A stretch of DNA of 64,000 nt from Acanthochlamys bracteata. Taxonomy: Eukaryota > Streptophyta > Magnoliopsida > Pandanales > Velloziaceae. The notes below the pieces were generated by a model. It made no database searches. It was given only the letters and a program-made list of their open reading frames with translations, and was not told the DNA's origin. Position numbers and translations under genes: made by a program. The DNA is taken from NCBI GenBank assembly GCA_019914995.1, contig CM034140.1, positions 434,001 to 498,000 on the forward strand, given 5' to 3'. Shown here piece after piece: positions 1-12,170 of this stretch; position 1 is the first letter of the stretch; each line of letters starts with the position of its first letter.

Positions 1-1236
1 TGTGAGCTATGTTTAGCTTGTATTTTCTGACCAGATCAACTTTGTAGCTTACTATCTTCAGTCTATAATGTCATTCTGATTTTTATTCATGATATTTGCG
101 GTTTTTGGTTCTGTGCCTACTACCTGCTATCAATGTGTGATGGTCTGCATCGTTTAGCAGTAATTAATTTCTTAACACTTGACATCTGTATTTATAACGA
201 TGTATGGATGCATCACTAAATGGCAGTTCTGTTGCTGTTTCAGGTAGAATAGAAATATCAAGGCCTAAGGATTAGAGTGTTACAACATGATGTGTGACTG
301 TATTATGCTATGGTAACTAATCATTTTCTAGGCCGTATTGCATGTTGGGAACAAATTCTACAATATTTCAAAACCATTGTATTTGAATAGACATACCGTG
401 GGATTTCAAGTAAAAAAACCATATAGATTTAGAATCCGCAGGAGTGTTTGGTAGTAGAGATCTTAAACTACACTAAGCTAAAAGTAATGCTTTCAATTTA
501 GTTAGATGCACACGATATTTGCATTAATGCTAAAACTATAAGGGTGTGGAATTGAAATTCTTACCCTAGAAATAAAGTTTTCAAACCCATAGAATTGAAA
601 TATTTCAGTGGTATTTTAGTACCATTGCATGTCTTGCCAAATACCTCGTTGGGGAATTCTTGCCATAGTATTTGAAATATCTTGGGAATATAAAGAATTG
701 CGTGGTACTTGTTAAAATACCATACCCTCCAACAAAGTCCTAATGAATTATCTTTAATTTCAATAGTTTGTCACCAGTGCCACCTACACCACCATGGGTA
801 GGCCACATGATTGCTACAAAGTAATCCAACCTCTACAGTATAGCCTATCCTAAACTCATTAGCTTTTTCAGTTTTCTTAATTTCTTTTCATCCTTCATGT
901 AAGGCATTTGTTATATTCCCTTTGATAAGACATTATGTACATTTGTGGACCCTGAAAAACTAACTTTCACATTGTCTGTTGTGCCTTGACATGGTGGATA
1001 GGTTTTTTGGGATAATGAAGAGACATTGAAGATACCGTTCAATATCAGTAGACATTGTTTAGACTTTGGCCATACTGTTACTCAAAATATGGCTGCACAT
1101 GTATCTCTGCTCCTTGTTCTCCTAGTGTTTAATGTCTTCGCATTCCTCTTTGGAAGAAACTTTCATTAAAATGGAATTGCTATGGTTAGCCTCTAGAGAA
1201 TGTTTTGTCGTAATGCCAATATTCCTTTTTATATAG

Positions 1237-1557
1237 GTGGATGCTGTGGTGTATCTGGTTGATGCCTACGACAAGGACAGGTTTGCGGAATCAAAGAAGG
1301 AGCTGGATGCCCTCCTATCCGATGATGCACTTGCAAATGTTCCTTTCCTTATTTTAGGTAACAAGATTGACATCCCATATGCTGCATCTGAGGAAGAGCT
1401 GCGTTATCATCTCGGCCTAAGCAACTTCACAACCGGCAAGGGCAAGGTGAACCTTGGTGACTCCAATGTCCGCCCTCTCGAGGTGTTCATGTGCAGCATT
1501 GTCCGCAAGATGGGTTACGGTGAGGGATTCAAGTGGCTCTCTCAGTACATTAAGTGA
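1237..1557 (+). CDS. SAR1: SAR1-type small GTPase (COPII), last exon only; 5' part outside the window
   Basis: This is the C-terminal exon of the small GTPase that starts COPII coat assembly at ER exit sites. The acceptor ATATAG precedes position 1237, and the exon reads [12 protein letters not shown] through to the stop at 1555-1557 (106 codons). Visible landmarks are the G4 nucleotide-binding motif GNKIDIP, the block [11 protein letters not shown], and the C-terminus KWLSQYIK that is characteristic of plant SAR1. The P-loop, switch I and switch II exons must lie upstream; positions 1-1236 look like intron and contain no coding segment I could recognise. The GTG at 1237 is an internal valine, not a start. 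Identification is firm; which SAR1 paralogue it is cannot be decided from this piece. Confidence 0.93.
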   Translation: MDAVVYLVDAYDKDRFAESKKELDALLSDDALANVPFLILGNKIDIPYAASEEELRYHLGLSNFTTGKGKVNLGDSNVRPLEVFMCSIVRKMGYGEGFKWLSQYIK

Positions 1558-3146
1558 GACGAGTTGTGCTTTTTATTCTGTTGACAGGATTTTATAACTG
1601 TATGTGATAGCGGGTGATATATCTTGCTTAGACTTTTTCATCCTTTGGGATTCTCTTATGTTCTTTTCCAGTATGTGCTACAAACACATGAGATTTTTAT
1701 GGTATTGTAAAAATTGGATCGAATTTTACATCTGACCTCTTCAGTTGTTGTCTGGTTTGAACCAAACATTATATACTCCTGTTTATGTCTCGCTGACTGA
1801 TAGCAACCTTTTGTTTTATTAGGTTGTACAAGAAGTTGGTGCTAAGTATACACAGGTAGATGAGATACAGGTGGCAAAGTATGTATGTTGTATGCATCAA
1901 TAGGGGAATCGTAATTTCTGAATTCCACAATTTTGATTTATAGTTAGGTGAAATAATTAATATTGGGCTCAAGCTGTTTCCCGGTGATCAAATCCCAACC
2001 GTTAAACGAGTATAGTTATCTGCTTCCTCTCTCTCTCTCTCGATGTGATCTACTTCCTCTTCGTAGGTCGATTCGATTCGATTGAATCAATGGACAAAAT
2101 CAAACCAGCCACCATTCTCCTGGTAATTTTTCCAAGAATTGTTGTGCTTGTTTCCTGAGCTACAATAGCGGAGTGGTCATATTTGCAGACAATCTACTAG
2201 GCATGGTTTAAATCTGTCCTCTGCAGCTCAGCACTGGCAATGTCTTTGAATCTTCTTATGGGTTGGCTCTCCTTTTTGGATACCCAAATTCATACTCACC
2301 TCCTAAACCCTTTTTTTCTGGATCAAACTTTCCATTGCCCTTGCTCTACAGTTGCCCTAATTTTGAACGCTTTTGAAAGTTTGCTGCTTGTCGTCTTCTG
2401 ATGCTAACATAGTAGAAGTCTGTCTGTGTGCGGAAAGAGAGATACGTTTAGTTGCAACATTTTCCGCAGGTAACCGGTAGGGCCATTTTTTTCTGCCATA
2501 GCCAATGCAAGGTGTGAAACACTTCCGTGCTGCCCCTGTTGTTCTCAATAAGCAATGCTGCTCCTAGCTAGCGAGACCATCCTTCCACTTCCCGGGACCG
2601 TGCAAGCGATGACTGCTGGTGCAGCAGCGCCTCCATCAGTTCTTGCTGCAATGTCACGGCTCGTTTTCGTGCAACTCACACTAAGCTTATAAAAGGTCTT
2701 TCAGATGCGTTTGGCCCTTCAACGCGTTTCTGCATGGAAGCCTGAGTGGGATGAACTCGCTCCTGAAGACCGTTCCCCTCCCTACCTTGCCATCTTGCTT
2801 TCTCAGCCAATAATTAATTATGCACTACGATCGCTTTCACTCACGGCCTCACCTGACGACCTGTTCCAGCAATGGGGAATCGTTAGTCCGTGTGATTATA
2901 TAGATTGTTGGGCCTGCAAATTGGTCTTGTAGCTGAGAGGCTTAGTGATAATGTCCAAACAAAAAAAAATTAGTCAATTTAAAAGTGAGCAAAATAAATT
3001 CTAACTTACTGTGTTTAACAACTAAATCCATTTTCATATTAGATAGATAATAGAATGGACATTTATTTATGTGACTCTAAATAGTAGGTGATTTATTTTA
3101 ATTTGGAGATCCGATTTTAAATGGGCTTATGACATAAGACTTAGGA

Positions 3147-3392
3147 TGCGTTTGGCTAAATTTTTCCCAGCTTTTCAAAATCTCATTTTTATTTTATTTT
3201 TTTCAATAAATTTTTATAATATGCTACATAATTTATCTAAAAATTTAAATGTATAAAAAATTATAAAATTTTATTATTTATTATTATTATTATTATTTTG
3301 AGATAAAAAATAAATCTTATTTTTCAAAATAGAAAAAACATACTAGTTGTTATAAAAAAGAAAAATTCATAAGCCCTCTTAAACACACTCTT
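3147..3392. repeat. AT-rich short element (MITE-like), copy A
   Basis: Very A+T-rich interior bounded by GCGTTTGGC on the left and an imperfect inverted counterpart (TTAAACACAC) on the right. The interior resembles copies at 3574, 4540, 6196 and 34478. The ends are approximate and no coding capacity is visible. Confidence 0.4.
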
Positions 3393-3573
3393 AACTCTTT
3401 GTTGAACAAATTCAAAAAAATATACTCCACTATTAAACTAGAATCTGACTATGTATATATGAATTCTCATTCATTATTTTTTCACTCGATAATGAACTAC
3501 AATACCTCGTTATAGAAGTAATATATATGCAGCAAAAATGTTGCACATATATAGAAACTATTTTTATAGGTGC

Positions 3574-3805
3574 GTTTGAAATTACTTATAAAATAAAATT
3601 TTTTTTAAATAAAAATATTTTTATTTTTTTAAAAAAATGAACTATATTATTTTTATTTATAAAAAAATAATAATAATATGTAATAAAAAAATTTTACTAT
3701 GTCAAATTTTTTTATACTTTTTAAATTTTTAAATAAATTTTTTATATAATTATAAAATATATAATTAAAAATTAAAAAATTATTTTTTGAAACGTAATGT
3801 CAAAC
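3574..3805. repeat. AT-rich MITE-like element with 12-bp terminal inverted repeats, copy B
   Basis: The left end GTTTGAAATTAC (3574-3585) and the reverse complement of the right end GTAATGTCAAAC (3794-3805) match at 11 of 12 bases. The 232-bp interior is almost pure A/T and non-coding. This is the best-defined member of the family; the superfamily is not clear because no convincing target duplication is seen. Confidence 0.5.
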
Positions 3806-4539
3806 AGGGTCGTAGCAAAGCAAAACTTAGTTAGGATGTCCATGTCTGGAAAGCTTGAAACAGAAGCGTTCTTTGGAAGCTACCACTTTTTCGTTTACCA
3901 ATTGATCCGAATGAATGTTAAACGGTCGCCTAGTGGAATTTGCGGATGATCCATGACTTATCAAGCTATTGTTGGAGATTAAAGAAGAAGCTATCCGTCT
4001 CTTCTTTTAAATAGTTTGTAAATAATTTAATGAATCTTTTGGAGATTGACTACTATTTCATGCAATATTAGTTGGATCTAAACATTAGTGAAATGGCATT
4101 TCTAATAAGTTTAGCTGACAAACTTTCCTTTGGAAAAATAAAATTGACTTATGAAAACGTAGAATTTAAAGAATATAAGTGTTGAAACAATATAACATCG
4201 AAAAAAATTAGCCAAAATAATATATCTGAAAAATCTAATTCATATATTAAAAAATTCAATCTAATTTAAAATTTTAAATTAATAAATTATATAATTTTTT
4301 AATATATTTATTTTTTTTATTTTACTTTTATTTAATATAAAATTAATCTATTCTGAACGAAAAGGTAAAACACGTATGTCCAATTTGTCCGACTAAAGCT
4401 AAAAGAAAATAGATATAGAGGTGAAGTATAGGTGAAATATTGCTTTCATAAACCAACGATATATAATTAATTAAAATTTCTTCATTATATATAATTACAT
4501 GTAATAGGCAACATGTTTTAGTGAGTTATACACTTGAAA

Positions 4540-4778
4540 TTACTGCGTTTGATATTTTATTTCACTTCATTTCAAAATTTTTATTTTATTTATATTTTTT
4601 AATAAATTTTTATAGTATTATATATAATTTATTTTAAAATTTAAAAAATATAATATTTTTATATTAGAAATTTTTTATATTATTTATTTTTATTACTTCT
4701 TTTAATTAAATATAATAAATTTATTTTAAAGTAAAATAAAAATAATTTCTGTTTATTTAAAAATAATTTTCTGACTCT
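4540..4778. repeat. AT-rich short element (MITE-like), copy C
   Basis: Starts with TGCGTTTGATATTTTATTTC and continues into an A/T-rich interior like the other copies. The right boundary near the tract ending TTTTCTGAC is uncertain. Assigned to the family on interior composition and the CGTTTG terminus. Confidence 0.35.
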
Positions 4779-6195
4779 ACGGTGTTCCAATTTAAAAAAG
4801 CAGTGGATGATTATTACCTGGTCCCATTGCCAACTCAAATCATCTTTATTAATTTTTTTGGAACTAGACATTCAGTGCGTACTCTTTTTATATTCAAAAA
4901 TAGATTTTTAAATAATTTTTATATTTTGCTAGAACCATTTTGTAACTCATTTTGAAAATATTTCGTATTATTTATTACTTGTATATTTGAATTTTTCTTT
5001 ACTCCTATTAATTATGTTCTATTCCTATTTTCGGTTTAAACGTTCATATATATGCTTACAATTATAGACATAGCCACCAATTAATCTTTATTTTATTGGG
5101 AAACATAAATTTATAAAACCATTTTTTTTAAGTTCCTTGAATAATTCTTCATCAACAAATCAGTATTGCTTGTAGATAAAGCTTCTTCATGCAATCAAAT
5201 TAATTTCAGAATTGTAGTTAATTTAGAAAAACAGTTCCATATCAATCATGAATATCGTTGTTCGTTCAAAACTACCAACTCATTAAGAGTGATTAATTGT
5301 ATTAATTTCTAAGTTAGTTACTAAAGGCACAAATTAATAATTAACGATCACGCTTGTCCAAAGCAATTAATGATATAATATAACTAAAACTAAACAAGCA
5401 CAAGGATTTCATTGAGATACTGACACTTGACCTATTTAATAAAAAATTTTCATAATCCAAAAAGTTCCAATTTTTCATGCATCAATTTAATTAGAAATCA
5501 GTAAGTTTTGAACAATAGCACGTTCATGCTACAAAATCAAAATGAAACCTTTTTTTTTTCTTGTTTTAACATTATTGTTTAGTTTTGTTTGTTGTGAAAA
5601 GATAAAGAAAACTAAATGATCCTAAACAAGCATGAATTAAACAATAAGATATACATAGCATGGTCTCTAACATTATTCTTTTTCTTAGATAAAATATGTA
5701 CATTATTACATTCAGCCCATTCCCAGCAGGTTCTTTTATTATTAATTAGTTAAGTTATATAATTAATAATACTTGATTAATTCTTATAATTAGCCGTTTT
5801 TTCCTAAATCAATCATTTAATTAATTGCAACGCTTAAAGTAAGTTTCTTTAATCAAAATCTCTATAATTATAGTAATTACTTGATCAAATAAAAGGTCAA
5901 TGGAGTTAAACTCTGCAAGATCTGCTAACGTCGGTCGCAAATGATTGATTTGGGAGTTAATTGCGTATAGGTCTTTAATTATCAATATGTCACCATGGAG
6001 AAATGAAATTAAAGTAAATGGATAGGAAGGTTCTCTTATTTTAATTGATTTAGCACGTCAATATTTATTTTCAACTCACTTCAAATAATAATTAAAATAT
6101 AAAATTTAAATTTATTTTATAAATTTTTATTATTTTTTATATTTTTATTTATGTGCATTTGTAAGAGCGCGAAGTGATTTGAACGTGAAGACGGT

Positions 6196-6437
6196 TTCCA
6201 AAATAAAAAAAATGTTTTAAAGTATTTATAAAATAAAATTTTTAAAATAAATAATATTTTTTTTTTTTTAAAAATAAGTTTTATTTTTTTATTTCTAAAA
6301 ATAATAAAAATATTTTATTACGTAAAAAATTTTTAATTTTTTTAAATTTTTAATAAATTTTTTAAATAATTATAAAATAAATATAAAATAAAAATTAAAA
6401 AATTTGATTATTGAAAACGCTCAACCAAACGGAGCTA
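6196..6437. repeat. AT-rich short element (MITE-like), copy D
   Basis: A/T-rich segment ending in ACGCTCAACCAAACGGAGC, whose reverse complement begins GCTCCGTTTGG like the left ends of other copies. It lies about 230-290 bp upstream of the beta-xylosidase TATA box, so it may be part of that promoter region. The left end is uncertain. Confidence 0.35.
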
Positions 6438-6660
6438 AGGACATCATAGTAATGTTTAAACTTTTGGTACTTCACTATGTATGCATATTTACATATTGAT
6501 CCTTAAAGGACTTCTTTTCTTTTCAAAGTAAAGATATAATGATATATGTGACAGATGAACTTATAAAAACGAGAGAAATTTTCATCGAGGAAAAATTGAA
6601 CTTCAAAAATTTCATCGAATCCCAGCAAAGCTTTGAACTTCTTTATAATTACTGACTTCG

Positions 6661-6670
6661 TATATATAAA
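6661..6670 (+). promoter_or_regulatory. TATA box of the beta-xylosidase gene
   Basis: TATATATAAA lies about 60 bp before the start codon at 6730 and is followed by a C-rich stretch suited to a short leader. This is the only strong TATA element close to the gene. The transcription start (about 6690-6700) is inferred. Confidence 0.6.
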
Positions 6671-6729
6671 TACCCCTAACGCACTCATTCCCTCTCCCTG
6701 CACTCCATCCACTACATGTAAAAGCAAAC

Positions 6730-9700
6730 ATGAGTCATCCGCACGGCCTCCTTTTCTACCTTGCCGCCGGCGTGCTCCTCCTTGCCGGTCCCGTCGCCGA
6801 AGCAAGACCCGCATTCGCATGCGGAACTCCGGCAACGCAATCAATGCGATTCTGCCAAACACGTCTTCCTATACAAGTCAGAGTAAAGGATTTGATTTCG
6901 AGACTAACGATAGAAGAGAAGGTTATACTGTTAGTTAACAACGCTGCCGGAGTTCCGAGACTGGGAATCGGACATTACGAGTGGTGGCAAGAAGCTTTGC
7001 ATGGCGTCGCGAATAGTCCCGGCGTCAAATTCGGCGGTGCTTTTCCGGGCGCTACTAGTTTCCCTCAGGTCATCACCTCTGCTGCAACCTTCAATGCCAC
7101 ACTCTGGCAACTCATGGGACAGGTAATATTTTTTTCCACAAAAGAATTATCTGCAATATTTGCCACGCCAATGAGTGAGCCTAAATTATTTTCTAAATAT
7201 TTTTGACAAGTTTGGGAGTTGGACTACTAAGAAGAAACAAAAGTTTGTATTAGAATTAAGTCTAGTAGGTTTGTTTGATCGTTAGCTAGACATCTGAAAT
7301 GAAAACGTTGAGAGATAACTTTCTGTTTCGAAGTTCAAACAATGAAAACTTCCCTTTCAACATCGTGGATTAGAAAATATGAAACCATAAAAGCGTGATC
7401 TTGAATTCTAATTGCCTAACGAAGCTATTAAATTCTAACTCGACTCTTATAGTAATAATAAGTAGCTATCGTTATCAAAGCAGGAGATGTCAAAATATTG
7501 CGGCAGAAGAATTGTAATTAGTTCTTACGTCGGATTTATTTTTGATTGGGATAGAAAGCAACGTTTCATTATCCCAATAAATCAACTATGCTGTGCTTGT
7601 TAATTAATTTGACTAGTGTTTTAGTTATACGTAATCAATTAATCTCTCTTTACACTGCTTTTAATAGCAACATTCAAGAAGGAAATAACAGGGAAAAAAG
7701 TTCAGAGTTTTAGAAGAATAAGAATTTTAATTTGAATCACGGGTGGATCAAGAAAGAAAGAAGAGAATTCACAGTGGTTACAGTTCTCACGTGTTTGCTT
7801 TTTTATCTTCCTCACAGACACAGATACAAAAGTGTTTTTGGAGGGCAGTTTTGTCATTCCAATAGTATTTGTGTCACAGTTCTTTGTTTTGATTGGATTG
7901 AATTAGATGGTAACAACTCAAAATTTCTGTGCCAAACATTTAATGTTCCCATAAAATGCCACTGTGACAAGAGTCCAAACCTACTTGCTGCCTGCGACTT
8001 TGGAATCTTCTTCTTTAAATCAAGAGTAGTTTCGTCACAAAAAAAAAATTTCTTCTTTAACAACTAGGTAATATACTAAATTTTCTGAAAATATATCTGT
8101 TTGGATAGTGCTTTCAATTTGATCGTGTTCATATTCTTTCACCAAGAAGATAGATGAGGTAGTTGTAGAAATTTTCTTTAGATTCAACTAATCCTCAAAA
8201 GCACTTGGGCAGAGCAGGCAAAGCCTTCAACCTTTTCGTCGTTGTTTACTTGCTCCGTTGAAGAATCGGTCACGAACATGGAATTATCAGAACAGCAACC
8301 ACATCACTTTTACCTTCCCATAAAACACACTTTTCTAAAGGCCCCACAGAAATGGGTTAAAAAAGTTAAAAAAGAAAACTCTTTTCGTGCCTAATGAACC
8401 CTTTCCAAATTTAGAAAGACACCACTCAATAGAAGTTACTGAATGTTTCGAGCACAAGAACATATTAATTAGTCGGTGCACGAGCCTCTCGATCGATACT
8501 TATAATCAACACTATCTACATTTAGGTTGTGTCTGATGAGGCGCGAGCTATGTACAACGGAGGGCAAGCGGGTTTAACTTACTGGAGCCCCAACGTGAAC
8601 GTATTCAGAGACCCGCGATGGGGACGTGGTCAAGAAACCCCCGGTGAGGACCCTATGGTAGCTGCAAGGTACGCCGCAGCCTACGTTCGGGGACTCCAGG
8701 GAGCCTACGGTGGCAAAACGGGTCGGGAACGCCTTAAAGTTGCCGCTTGTTGCAAGCACTACACCGCCTACGATCTCGACAACTGGAAAGGCACCGACCG
8801 ATTCCACTTCAATGCAAAGGTGACTCAACAAGATTTGGAGGACACATATGATGTACCTTTCAGGGCGTGCGTTACCCAGGGAAAGGTAGCGAGTGTTATG
8901 TGCTCCTACAATCAAGTGAACGGCGTCCCAACTTGCGCTAACCCTGATCTCCTACGCGACACCATTCGAGGCCAATGGCATCTCGACGGGTAAGACCAGA
9001 AAACATTGCATTTTTATCTTTCACATTTCGTCGAACATCCTCGCTCGAATTCGTACATATTTCTTCTCAGGTACATTGTCTCAGATTGCGATTCCGTAGA
9101 AGTTATGTACAGATACCAACAGTATACTTCAACGCCTGAGCAAGCAGTTGCTGACTCTATTAAAGCAGGTAGTCTTTTTTTTTTTTTTTTTTTTTGTTTA
9201 ACGCTTCAGCTAGTCAGTCCTTCTCTACTGAGATAACTCGTACATTTTTCTTCCTGATGAATAAGGTCTCGACTTGGATTGTGGTCCTTATATGGCTGTA
9301 TTCACCAAAGGAGCTCTGAGCCAAGGCCGACTGAACCAGGCAGATGTAGACACGGCCCTCGCCAACACTCTCACCGTCCAAATGAGACTCGGAATGTATG
9401 ACGGTGACCCAGCCCGTCAACCTTTCGGCAACCTCGGTCCAAGCGACGTCTGCACGCCGGCGCACCAAAATCTCGCGCTGGAGGCAGCCCGGCAAGGTGT
9501 TGTCCTTCTTAAGAACGACCATGGCACCCTCCCGTTTGCTGCTCCCCGCCTTCAAACTCTCGCAGTTATCGGACCTAACTCTGATGTCACGACTACCATG
9601 ATCGGAAACTATGCCGGTAATCCTAGCTTTGTTATATTAGGCGTCCACCAATGTTCCCGTAAATTCTGTTGCCCTTGTACTGAGCTACATATTTCCACAG

Positions 9701-11097
9701 GTGATGCTTGTAGATATGTAACCCCCCTGCAAGGAATTGGGAGGTACGTGAGAACCATACACCAGGCAGGTTGCACTAACGTTGCTTGCGCGGGTGTTCA
9801 GCCGATCGACGCTGCAGCAACTGCAGCACAGGGTGCAGATGCCACTGTTCTTGTTATGGGCCTGGATCAAACAATGGAGGCAGAGACTCTGGACAGAGTC
9901 AGACTTCTTTTACCAGGACGTCAACAAGAGCTTGTGTCAAAGGTGACAGCTGCCTCACGTGGCCCAGTTGTCCTCGTGCTCATGTCTGGAGGGCCTTTGG
10001 ATATTACATTTGCCAAGAATGATCCTAGAATTGCAGCAATTCTTTGGGTAGGTTATCCTGGACAAGCAGGTGGTGCTGCTATAGGAGATGCCATTTTCGG
10101 TGCATTTAGTCCAGGTACGCATTCCCATTTCAGACACTAGCAACTCTCTCAAAATATTAATAAGAAACACTCACCTAACTTTCTGATGATACAGGAGGAA
10201 AGCTACCAATGACATGGTACCCTCAGGATTTTGTCGACAAGGTCCCAATGACTGACATGGCTATGAGGCCAGACCCATCAAGGGGCTACCCAGGCAGAAC
10301 CTACAGGTTCTACAGGGGGCCTGTAGTATACCCTTATGGTTATGGACTTAGCTACACTAAATTTGTGCACTCCATTGCAACAGCTCCAACCGAACTCTTT
10401 GTTCCACTTGATGGCAAACATGCAACTTATCATAACTCAACTTTCTCTGGCCTGACTGTAAGGGTTAGTCATGCTAGGTAAGGAATCCCGAACATCCGAT
10501 CTTCCACTTTGATGTCAAAACGTCTTACTATATACTAAGGGGCTATGTGGTAGATCACCAAAAAGGTGCAAGTTAGAAGCTGAACCAGTATCAGGTCCTA
10601 ACTTCCAGCTTTTGGCATTTACAATTTTTTGCAGCTTAGGAGATAACTAGATGCTCCACATTGTTAGAAACATCCAAAAAGATGAAACCTAAGTCAGCTC
10701 TACCAAGCAAGCAATAACACTACAATGCTAAAAGTACTAACAGCAGAAACTGAAATAGTAACCTTGTTGTTGATCATTCAGGTGTGATGACCTGGCAATG
10801 AGCCTAGAAATGGACGTTGACAATGTCGGCAACTATGATGGCTCACACACAGTGCTCATCTTTTCAACCCCTCCTGTGCCCAGTGGCACTGCCCCACAAA
10901 AGCAGCTAGTAGCTTTCGAGAAGGTTCAGGTTCCTGCCAAATCACGAGCTAGAGTTAAACTTGACATAGATGGATGCCAAGATCTAAGCTTTGCCGATGA
11001 AAATGGTATCCGAAGGATACCAATTGGAGAACACACCCTGCAAATTGGAGATTTAACTCGTTCAGTCAGTCTCAAGGCTGAAGCTCCAAGGATGTAG
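6730..11097 (+). CDS. BXL2: Beta-D-xylosidase, glycoside hydrolase family 3 (BXL2-like), 7 exons, 772 aa
   Basis: Secreted cell-wall enzyme that removes xylose (in some relatives also arabinose) from xylan and arabinoxylan side chains. Exons: 6730-7122, 8526-8989, 9071-9168, 9266-9616, 9701-10114, 10195-10477, 10782-11097; they join in phase to 2319 nt, 772 aa, close to Arabidopsis BXL proteins. The protein starts with a signal peptide (about residues 1-25). The GH3 N-terminal domain carries [37 protein letters not shown] and [13 protein letters not shown]. The nucleophile is the first Asp of YIVSDCDSV (about residue 291). The C-terminal domain has [13 protein letters not shown] (acid/base glutamate expected near 495-497), [10 protein letters not shown] and a fibronectin-III-like end. 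Intron 1 is long (1403 nt). Intron 4 (9617-9700, 84 nt) is in frame and stop-free, so its retention would insert 28 residues. The symbol rests on similarity and synteny with PLIP and TAF13. Confidence 0.92.
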
Positions 11098-12170
11098 AAA
11101 TCAAAGCATGCTTAAGTTAGAAACACAATCGATTCATCCAGATTAATAAGCAAAATAGGAGCTCTTCATTTGTAAAAGAAATGTGATCATATTCATATAT
11201 AGAGCGAGAGAGATTCATTCAAAGAGCGAGAAGTATAGAATATGAATTAGTCATTGTTTCCAGACCTGGAAAAAAATGTCAGGTTACTGTAGAATGTGTA
11301 CTAAGTTAAATGGAGGGAAAAGCTCTCCTGATAAGATAATAGCTCGATTACTATTTATATGCCATCTCCTAGACTATATTTTGCAGATCTTCACATGCGA
11401 TTTCTTGACTACTTTTGATATGATTTTCGAAACAGCTACTCTAGACAATGAGCAAAAGCTAGAGAAATATTCGCTGCAAGGAAACTAAAATCAAATTCCA
11501 GGAAAGACACAAAAAGATCTTATCCATTAACAAGCACATAGTAACCTTGCACAAGGATGATAAGATTTCTGCATTTCTAAACCAGAATACAGTAGCAGCA
11601 AGTTCTGCAACCCCGCGCAGTGAGCTATCAGGGTATAAAAGAGATTCATACTGAACTAAAATTAAAATTCAAACAATGGAAAGCTCCTATCCATTAACAA
11701 TCATAAAAAGTACCTTTCGATGAGGATGGTATAGATTTCTGTATTGGCTGACCAGAATACACTATGCAGCAACTACTGCAACCCCTGCAAGGTGAGCTGT
11801 CAGGATAAAACAAATTTCATACTTTTGCATGCCCAAGTCAGACAACTTGAAGTCAGAAACAGGACAATGGCACATAGGAAAGCATGTAAAACTAATGGTA
11901 ACGGTGTCCCAGCTTTGGCAAGATTCAATGAAATTTTTACAGTTGCAAGTCCAAATGACTGCGAAGAGGGCTTGGTATGAGGATTTACCTTACTAGTCAG
12001 CTAGTATCTCTCAACAAAGCTTGCAAGTAAGACCAAGGATTACGGTAAACGAAGATTCAGATATTCACTGGTAGGGCTAACAAAAAGTAGTAGTTATAAT
12101 TTAAAATGGAACGCAGAATAGAACAAACACGAGATGAATTGTGAGGCAAGAATTTAACAGGGTCATGATA
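11098..12170. other. Convergent 3' region between the xylosidase and the BRCT gene
   Basis: Holds the 3' UTRs of the two convergent genes. A possible polyadenylation signal AATAAG is near 11144. Apart from the imperfect tandem repeat listed separately, no coding region is visible. Confidence 0.55.
11515..11830. repeat. Imperfect tandem duplication, period about 167 bp
   Basis: The block starting TATCCATTAACAAGC at 11521 recurs at 11688 (TATCCATTAACAATC). Both copies continue through an ACCAGAATACA segment, a GCAACCCC segment and a GTGAGCT segment in the same order. The copies are diverged with small indels, so the duplication is old. It lies in the shared 3' flank and is not coding. Confidence 0.65.

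Larger units (their letters stand above)
1558..6660. other. Intergenic region between SAR1 and the beta-xylosidase gene
   Basis: About 5 kb without a supportable gene. It starts with the SAR1 3' UTR. A short CT microsatellite lies near 2027-2041 and a TTA-rich tract near 3270-3300. From about 3140 the DNA is very A+T-rich and contains several copies of a short AT-rich element, listed separately. A 75-codon open frame at 2705-2932 has no recognisable domain and is not called. Confidence 0.6.

Noticed and set aside
2705-2932. 75-codon open frame after SAR1
   Set aside because: No recognisable domain, no splice-linked partner exons, no promoter signal; the length is not unusual for a random frame in this moderately GC-rich patch.
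6503-6862. 119-codon antisense frame over the xylosidase start
   Set aside because: Shadow of xylosidase exon 1 running into A/T-rich promoter; the sense strand has signal peptide and GH3 motifs.
7732-8067. 111-codon frame in xylosidase intron 1
   Set aside because: Lies between exons that join in phase; low-complexity product with no domain.
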